Positions 62,402 through 64,000 of a stretch of DNA of 64,000 nucleotides are shown in pieces (the stretch's first letter is position 1; each line of letters begins with the position of its first letter). This DNA is from CAYWVO01 sp964461835 (lineage in GTDB: Bacteria > Zixibacteria > MSB-5A5 > WJJR01 > JAJRUJ01): contig CAYWVO010000016.1 of NCBI GenBank assembly GCA_964461835.1, forward strand, positions 1 to 64,000, in the 5' to 3' direction. A program made the translations under genes and the position numbers. The notes beneath the pieces were generated by a model. The model did no database searches. It was not told where the DNA came from and saw only the letters and a program-made list of their open reading frames with translations.

Positions 62402-62914
62402 ATGTCCAGTAATCAGGTAACCGCTGATTTTTCCCGTATCGCGCCGGACGTCAAATTCGGGCGGGGGGTCAAGCTGTTTGGTTTCGTCAACTTGTATGGG
62501 TGCGAAATCGGTGATGACTCAAAAATCGGCTGTTTTGTTGAAATCCAGAAAAATGCCTTAATTGGCAAGCGGGTCAAAGTCTCCAGCCATACCTTCATCT
62601 GCGAAGGTGTCACGATTGAGAACGAGGTCTTTGTGGGACACGGGGTGCTGTTCATTAATGACCGATATCCCCGAGCGACCGCAGATGATGGCGATCTCCA
62701 GACCGAGGCTGATTGGGAGGTCGTGCCCACGCTGGTCAAACGCCGCGCCTCGATCGGCAGTGGAGCGGTGATTTTGTGTGGGGTCACCATCGGCGAGGAC
62801 GCGGTGATCGGCGCAGGTGCGGTGGTGACCAAAGATGTCCCACCACGCGCGGTGGTGGCCGGTGTGCCGGCCCGGCTTTTACGCACGTTGGAGGAGAACG
62901 GACCGCTGGCGTAG
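62402..62914 (+). CDS. left-handed beta-helix acyltransferase, WlbB/WbpD-like
   Basis: This 170-residue hexapeptide-repeat protein has turns such as FVNLYGCEIGDDSKIG, VEIQKNALIGKRVKVSS, ASIGSGAVILCGVTIGEDAVIGAGAV and the terminal VPPRAVVAGVPARLL. The FICEGVTIENEVFVGHGVLFINDRYPRA segment is close to UDP-sugar 3-N-acetyltransferases. The ATG at 62402 follows AGGTGG. It likely acetylates the product of an aminotransferase that acts after the WlbA-like dehydrogenase. Confidence 0.87.
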   Translation: MSSNQVTADFSRIAPDVKFGRGVKLFGFVNLYGCEIGDDSKIGCFVEIQKNALIGKRVKVSSHTFICEGVTIENEVFVGHGVLFINDRYPRATADDGDLQTEADWEVVPTLVKRRASIGSGAVILCGVTIGEDAVIGAGAVVTKDVPPRAVVAGVPARLLRTLEENGPLA

Positions 62915-62975
62915 TCGGCGGCGAATTGTTATACTGAGCCCTCTAAAAGATAGAGAGTTGGCGAAGGGAGAGAGA

Positions 62976-63758
62976 ATGAACGTTGTTGTCTGCATAAAAC
63001 AGGTTCCGGAGATCGAACGGGTTACAGCCGATGCCGATTCGGGCAAAGTAGTCATCCCGGAGGGATCCTCAATGGTCAACCCGTTCGATGAGTACGCTCT
63101 GGAAGAGGCGCTGGTGATTCGCGAAAAGCACGGCGGGACTATTACTGCGGTCACCATGGGGCCGGAAAACGCTACAACCGCCCTGCGCTCCGCCCTGGCA
63201 CTGGGCGTCGATAATGCGGTCTTGCTCAGCGATCCGGCGTTTGAAGGGTCGGACGCCGCGGCAACCGCGACGATTCTCGCCGCCGGGATCACCAAAATTG
63301 GTGATGTCAATCTGGTGCTCTTCGGCAAAAATGCCGTGGATACCGATGCGTCGGCGGTCCCGGGGTATGTCGCCGGCGTTCTGGACTGGCCGCAGGTGCT
63401 GTTTATCCGTAGGTTTGTCGAGCTTTCTGATTCCGGCGCCAAAGTGGAGCGGATGACCGAGGATGGTTATGACGTGTGCGAATTGCCCTTACCGGCGGTC
63501 TGTTCGGTGGTCAAGGAGATCAACGAACCGCGCTTGCCCTCTCTGAAAGGAAAGATGAAGGCCAAAAAGGCGCCAATTACGACCTACACCGCAGGTGACC
63601 TCGGGGTCGATACTACTGTCGTCGGGCCGAATTCCCCGACAAAAATTACCAAATCCCAACCGCCACCACCGCGGAAAAAGGGCGAAATCCTGGAAGGCGA
63701 ACCGGCGGAGGTCGCGCAACAGTTATTCGAGAAACTGCGGGCGGATCAGGTAGTCTGA
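62976..63758 (+). CDS. etfB: electron transfer flavoprotein subunit beta
   Basis: This 260-residue protein begins VVVCIKQVPEIERVTAD and has MVNPFDEYALEEALVIREKHGG, GVDNAVLLSDP and GKNAVDTDASAVPGYVAGVLDWPQV. The ETF-beta signature region near residue 165-190 and the C-terminal PPPPRKKGEILEGEP tail are present. The ATG at 62976 follows GGGAG; upstream in-frame codons overlap the acetyltransferase gene. etfA is not within the remaining 240 bp, so the pair is either split or ordered otherwise. Confidence 0.93.
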   Translation: MNVVVCIKQVPEIERVTADADSGKVVIPEGSSMVNPFDEYALEEALVIREKHGGTITAVTMGPENATTALRSALALGVDNAVLLSDPAFEGSDAAATATILAAGITKIGDVNLVLFGKNAVDTDASAVPGYVAGVLDWPQVLFIRRFVELSDSGAKVERMTEDGYDVCELPLPAVCSVVKEINEPRLPSLKGKMKAKKAPITTYTAGDLGVDTTVVGPNSPTKITKSQPPPPRKKGEILEGEPAEVAQQLFEKLRADQVV

Positions 63759-63873
63759 GCGAAAAACACAGGAATTTTCCAGCGGAGACGAAATTGACCG
63801 GTAGCGATAGATCTGCGGGTGCCGCCGAACCTTGCCGAATGGCACGAAAGGCCATAGGGTTGGATGATCGGAG

Positions 63874-63901
63874 TTGACATCGTCTCGGATTTTCGTATAC
63901 T
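63874..63901 (+). promoter_or_regulatory. near-consensus sigma70 promoter
   Basis: TTGACA (63874-63879), a 16-bp spacer, then TATACT (63896-63901). It drives the gene starting at 63958 with a leader of about 50 nt. Confidence 0.85.
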
Positions 63902-63957
63902 CCAAGTTTTGGATTGATCGCAGGAACTGTACGGAGATTGTAGCAAAGGAGCAACCG

Positions 63958-64000
63958 GTGAGAGAATTCACCATCGAAAACATCCGGAATTTCGGGCTGT
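63958..64000 (+). CDS. 5' end of a gene, probably EF-G-like translation GTPase (partial)
   Basis: The GTG at 63958 follows AAAGGAG by six bases. The 14 visible codons read MREFTIENIRNFGL. Bacterial EF-G-like proteins often begin with such an xxENIRNxxL segment just before the GHGGSGKTS P-loop, hence the suggestion. The P-loop itself lies beyond the window, so the product is not proven. The gene start is well supported by the promoter and ribosome site. Confidence 0.5.
   Translation, partial: MREFTIENIRNFGL

Overview
The window reads as one scaffold (a 100-N gap lies at 27638-27737) from a Gram-negative, probably uncultured bacterium. The envelope is clearly diderm: there is a TonB-dependent receptor, there are several outer-membrane beta-barrels, lipoproteins with a lipobox, and DUF1573 and DUF2723 proteins. 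Secreted beta-propellers end in dockerin-like modules, and promoters are of sigma70 type (TTGACA, 16-17 bp, TATAxT). Together with the roughly mid-50s GC content this suggests the FCB side of the tree, most like Candidatus Zixibacteria or a relative. That placement is inferred from gene style only and was not tested by phylogeny.

Layout. 1-3100: accessory envelope genes on the minus strand (a lipoprotein, a barrel and a YidD-domain protein in one operon, then another barrel with a probable frameshift). 3300-5780: an M28 peptidase, a ComEA-like HhH protein, rsmD and coaD. 5949-13194: a complete F1Fo ATP synthase operon (atpZ, I, B, E, F, H, A, G, D, C). 13291-17171: a lipoprotein cyclophilin, dxr, an RseP-type protease and lepB. 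17369-23632: a small membrane protein, then minus-strand genes: a HAL-family lyase, birA, nadC, tsaD, a YbbR protein and a zinc ribbon. 23944-25675: a 45-residue membrane peptide, a lone receiver domain and a TolB-like propeller. 25967-27613: three tandem type IV pilin-like genes, two of them behind sigma54-like promoters. 27614-29744: the assembly gap and a secreted propeller gene flanked by two copies of a 112-115 bp element with inverted-repeat ends. 29745-33725: leuS, asnS and tRNA-Ala(GGC). 33829-38614: a membrane protein, a nitrilase-family amidase, a DUF1573/Ig-like lipoprotein/barrel operon and an MPGP-type phosphatase.

38680-42900 is the most interesting stretch. A cobalamin riboswitch with its own terminator precedes a BtuB-like TonB receptor, a secreted beta-propeller with a dockerin-like tail, and a lipoprotein carrying a DUF4430 (transcobalamin C-terminal-like) domain. 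I read it as a vitamin B12 capture locus that parallels BtuB/BtuG of Bacteroides but has an added transcobalamin-like module.

The rest is mostly core metabolism: a CDP-alcohol phosphatidyltransferase, a succinate dehydrogenase/fumarate reductase operon (A-C-D-B), a basic RHH protein, a phosphoesterase, an FMN-riboswitch-controlled riboflavin operon ending in nusB, and a block of envelope glycosylation genes (DUF2723, GT4, a UPF0104-type flippase-like protein, GT39-like, a WlbA-like dehydrogenase, GT2, a WlbB-like acetyltransferase). The window ends with etfB and the first codons of a probable EF-G-like GTPase behind a near-consensus promoter.
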